From contig JASHVB010000390.1 in NCBI GenBank assembly GCA_030039695.1, positions 1 through 25,976 of the forward strand: DNA of 25,976 nucleotides. Direction: 5' to 3'. This DNA is from Acetobacteraceae bacterium. GTDB taxonomy: Bacteria; Pseudomonadota; Alphaproteobacteria; Acetobacterales; Acetobacteraceae. Made by a program: the position numbers and the translations under genes. Below, in pieces: positions 23,785-25,976 of this stretch. The stretch's first letter is position 1, and each line of letters starts with the position of its first letter. The notes beneath the pieces are model-generated. The model had not been told where the DNA came from. It did no database searches and was given only the letters and a program-made list of their open reading frames with translations.

Positions 23785-25290
23785 CTATCGGAGCGTCGGA
23801 GCCGCATCCTCCTCCCGAGCGCGGGGCAGGGTGAAGCGGAATACCGTTCCCCCGGCAGGATTGTCCTCGGCCCACAGCCGGCCGCCATGCGCCAACACGA
23901 TCGAGCGACAGACCGACAGCCCGATTCCCATGCCGGTGCCTTTGGTTGTGAAGAATGGCTCGAACAAGTGCGCGCGCGTTTCCGGGGGAAGTCCGGGGCC
24001 GGTATCGGCGACACTGACTTCGATCTGCTCGTTGCCGTCAGACGTCGTGGCGATGAGCAGTTCGCGGCGCGGCGCGTCGTGCATGGCTTCTGCCGCATTG
24101 CGTACCAGGTTGAACAAAACCTGTTGAATCTGCACTCGGTCCGCCGACACCAGGCTGGCCGCCGGGTCGAAACGCGTGCCCACCCGCACACCGGTGGCCG
24201 TGAGACTAGAGGCGGCCAGCGCGACCGCCTCATTAATGACGGTGCCCAGATCCTCGGCGCGTCGGTCCGTCGCGCCACCACGGACGAAGTTACGCAGCCT
24301 CTGGATGATCTGGTACGCCCGTTCCGCTTGCTCGGCGATTTTGTCCAGCGCGATGCTGGCCGCCTGCGCGTTGTTGGCGCCAAGCAAGCGGCGGCTGGCG
24401 CTGGTATAATTGCCGATCGCGGACAGCGGCTGGTTGACCTCGTGCACCAGCGTGGACACCAGCTGGCCCAGTTCGGTGAGGCGCTGCGCGTGGAACAATT
24501 GCGCCTGCACTTCGCGGAAGTGACGCTCTTGCTCCTGCCGTTCACTCAGGTCGCGGACGATCTTGGAGGCGCCGATCACTCTGCCGGACTCGTCGCGGAT
24601 CGGCGCGACGCTTACCGATACCGGAATTTGCGTGCCGTCCTTGCGCTGCCGGACGGTGTCGTAGTGTTCCACCGAATCGCCGCGCCGAACGCGATCGATG
24701 ATCGCATTCTCTTCGTCTACCCGGTCCGGCGGAAACAGTACAACGATGGGGCGGCCGAGCATTTCCTCTGCCTGATGGCCGAACATCGCTTCAGCGGCGC
24801 GGTTCCAGGATGTGACGATACCGTTGAGGTCCTTCCCGACGATGGCATCACTGGACGATTCGACGATTGCTGCAAGCCGGCGCATTTCAGTATCAGCCTG
24901 CAAGTGCGCTGTGATGTCGGTGCCGATTTCAATGATCCGCGCCGGCTGACCCGCCGCGTCAGTTTGTAGAAGCCAGTGAGCGGCCACGCGCAGCCTGCGG
25001 CCATCACGTGCGCGCCGGGTCAGGTCACCGTGCCAATGTCCGGCAGCGAACAGTTCTGCCTGGATCGCCTCGCAGGGCTGCGGAAAGACCGTACGCAGGA
25101 GTTCATGCGCGACGCGGCCGACCGCATCGCTACGCGCCCAACCGTAGAGGCGCTCGGCCCCGCTGGTCCAGGACGTGACCGTTCCGTCCAGACCACGCAC
25201 CATTGCCGGCGTGGCATCGAGAACCGCTAGGAGGCCATCGTCAGGGAACGGCCGACCCACCTCGGGCGGCGGGCTGGATTCCTGAGTCAT
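23785..25290 (-). CDS. FixL-like PAS sensor histidine kinase
   Basis: This 501-residue, apparently soluble kinase has PAS1 (about 18-130), PAS2 (about 137-250), a HisKA dimerisation helix with phospho-acceptor H283 in LVHEVNQPLSAIGNY, and an ATPase domain with N398 (NLVRNAAEAM), the G1 box DTGPG (429-433) and the G2 box GTGMGIG (451-457). The kinase core is very like rhizobial FixL. PAS2 does not show the proximal haem histidine of FixL: the corresponding segment reads PDRVDEENAII, where FixL has a His after DRSR. Oxygen sensing through haem is therefore unlikely. The start is placed at ATG 25290. The longer frame to 25386 adds an unlikely Cys/His-rich leader. No response regulator gene is nearby. 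Confidence 0.88.
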   Translation of the reverse strand: MTQESSPPPEVGRPFPDDGLLAVLDATPAMVRGLDGTVTSWTSGAERLYGWARSDAVGRVAHELLRTVFPQPCEAIQAELFAAGHWHGDLTRRARDGRRLRVAAHWLLQTDAAGQPARIIEIGTDITAHLQADTEMRRLAAIVESSSDAIVGKDLNGIVTSWNRAAEAMFGHQAEEMLGRPIVVLFPPDRVDEENAIIDRVRRGDSVEHYDTVRQRKDGTQIPVSVSVAPIRDESGRVIGASKIVRDLSERQEQERHFREVQAQLFHAQRLTELGQLVSTLVHEVNQPLSAIGNYTSASRRLLGANNAQAASIALDKIAEQAERAYQIIQRLRNFVRGGATDRRAEDLGTVINEAVALAASSLTATGVRVGTRFDPAASLVSADRVQIQQVLFNLVRNAAEAMHDAPRRELLIATTSDGNEQIEVSVADTGPGLPPETRAHLFEPFFTTKGTGMGIGLSVCRSIVLAHGGRLWAEDNPAGGTVFRFTLPRAREEDAAPTLR

Positions 25291-25458
25291 CAATCCCGGA
25301 ATTCCTCGGTGTCTGTGACAGGTCAGCATCTTAGCGCAATCCGTGGTCTCTGGCAGCGGCAGCCTGCCGCTGACGTGCGCCGCCATGCGTCCCTAACCGG
25401 CGCTTGCCCGCCCTATGCCACAGCAGCAAGAATGCCAGCGAGCCAGGAGCCTCCTCCC

Positions 25459-25976
25459 ATGCCCGCCAGCCTGTCACCAGAGCAAGTCGCAAAATATCGC
25501 CACGACGGATTCCTGTTTCCGCTCGATTGCCTGACCGCCGACGAGGTCCGCTATTTCTGCGGTCGGCTTGAAGCGTTCGAGCGAGAACAGGGCGATACCT
25601 TCGGCAAGCTTCCCAACCTCGTCCGATCAAAATCCCATCTGCTGTTCAGGTGGATGGACGAACTGGTGCGCCATCCGAAGGTACTCGACGCGGTCGAGAG
25701 CATCATCGGCCCGAACATCCTGATCTATCATCTCACGTCGTGGCTCAAGGAGCCGCATGAACCGTCGCATGTCTCCTGGCATCAGGACGGCACGTATTTT
25801 GGCCTGGAGCCGGCAGAGCAGATCACCGCGTGGATTGCGTTGACCGATTCAACGCCGGCGATGGGTTGCATCAAGATTCTGCCCGCCAGCCACGTGATCG
25901 GCCAGAAGCCGCATGAAGACACGTTCACGCCCGGCAATCTGCTGTCGCGCGGCCAGACCATTCGCCACAAGCTCGA
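25459..25976 (+). CDS. Phytanoyl-CoA dioxygenase (PhyH) family protein, 3' end outside window
   Basis: The first 172 residues of an Fe(II)/2-oxoglutarate oxygenase of the PhyH family are present. It starts MPASLSPEQVAKYRHDGFLFPLDCL, the typical N-terminus where the YRHDGF motif precedes the fold. SHVSWHQDGTYFGLEP carries the first two iron ligands in HQD (about H107 and D109), and ITAWIALTDSTPAMGCIKILPASH is the conserved strand region. The distal His and the 2-oxoglutarate Arg lie beyond the right edge. ATG 25459 has AGGAG about 9 bases upstream. It is divergent from the kinase gene with about 170 bases between the starts. Bacterial PhyH members hydroxylate varied small molecules, and the substrate is unknown. 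Confidence 0.88.
   Translation, partial: MPASLSPEQVAKYRHDGFLFPLDCLTADEVRYFCGRLEAFEREQGDTFGKLPNLVRSKSHLLFRWMDELVRHPKVLDAVESIIGPNILIYHLTSWLKEPHEPSHVSWHQDGTYFGLEPAEQITAWIALTDSTPAMGCIKILPASHVIGQKPHEDTFTPGNLLSRGQTIRHKL

Noticed and set aside
25445..25455. AGGAG-C-CTCCT hairpin hiding the PhyH ribosome binding site
   Set aside because: The one-base loop cannot form a hairpin. It is more likely a chance pairing beside a normal Shine-Dalgarno.
1..25976. CRISPR arrays, tRNA or rRNA genes, integrases, toxin-antitoxin pairs, defence genes
   Set aside because: No spaced direct repeats, tRNA-like cloverleaf, rRNA signature or matching protein motif was seen.

Overview
The window looks like a chromosomal segment of a GC-rich alphaproteobacterium. 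Codon use is strongly G/C-ending. The gene families are a fused LplT-Aas lipid repair enzyme, a fused LivM-LivG transporter, a sorbosone-type PQQ dehydrogenase, a FixL-like kinase and TauD/PhyH oxygenases. A palindromic repeat beginning CGTCATTG-GAGG-GCGAAG lies at 8341-8416. Together these suggest Rhodospirillales/Acetobacteraceae, by inference only. I saw no rRNA, tRNA, CRISPR array, intact insertion sequence, phage gene or replication origin.

Left part (1-6438), mostly minus strand: an MFS transporter cut by the left edge, about 720 bases with no convincing gene, a PPP-type metallophosphoesterase, an 1144-residue MFS + acyltransferase + acyl-ACP synthetase fusion for lysophospholipid salvage, and a small FmdB-type zinc-ribbon protein. 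The next ~490 bases hold what looks like the decayed 5' end of a polytopic membrane protein gene.

Middle part (6439-12078), plus strand: an amidohydrolase overlapping a TauD-type dioxygenase, a TTC38-like tetratricopeptide protein, an exported PQQ-type sugar dehydrogenase and a class II aldolase/adducin protein. These are small-molecule catabolic genes. Only the first two are clearly coupled.

Transport block (12176-17421): a livH / livM-livG fusion / livF operon on the minus strand, with a Tat-exported substrate-binding protein transcribed divergently. Directly upstream of livH, at the usual livK position, is a short reading frame whose end resembles the C-terminus of the intact binding protein. 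I read it as the remnant of a lost binding-protein gene.

Right part (18014-25976): a tight plus-strand operon of an ABC ATPase, a permease, a GldG-like protein, a DUF4340 protein and a NUDIX hydrolase. It is a Gld-type ABC system whose role outside gliding bacteria is not established. It is followed by a small membrane-anchored hypothetical protein, an orphan FixL-like PAS histidine kinase on the minus strand, and a phytanoyl-CoA dioxygenase-family gene cut by the right edge.

The most interesting items are the Gld-type operon with its coupled NUDIX gene and repeat-filled internal gap, the binding-protein replacement at the liv locus, and the triple-domain lipid repair protein. No clearly unprecedented system is visible.
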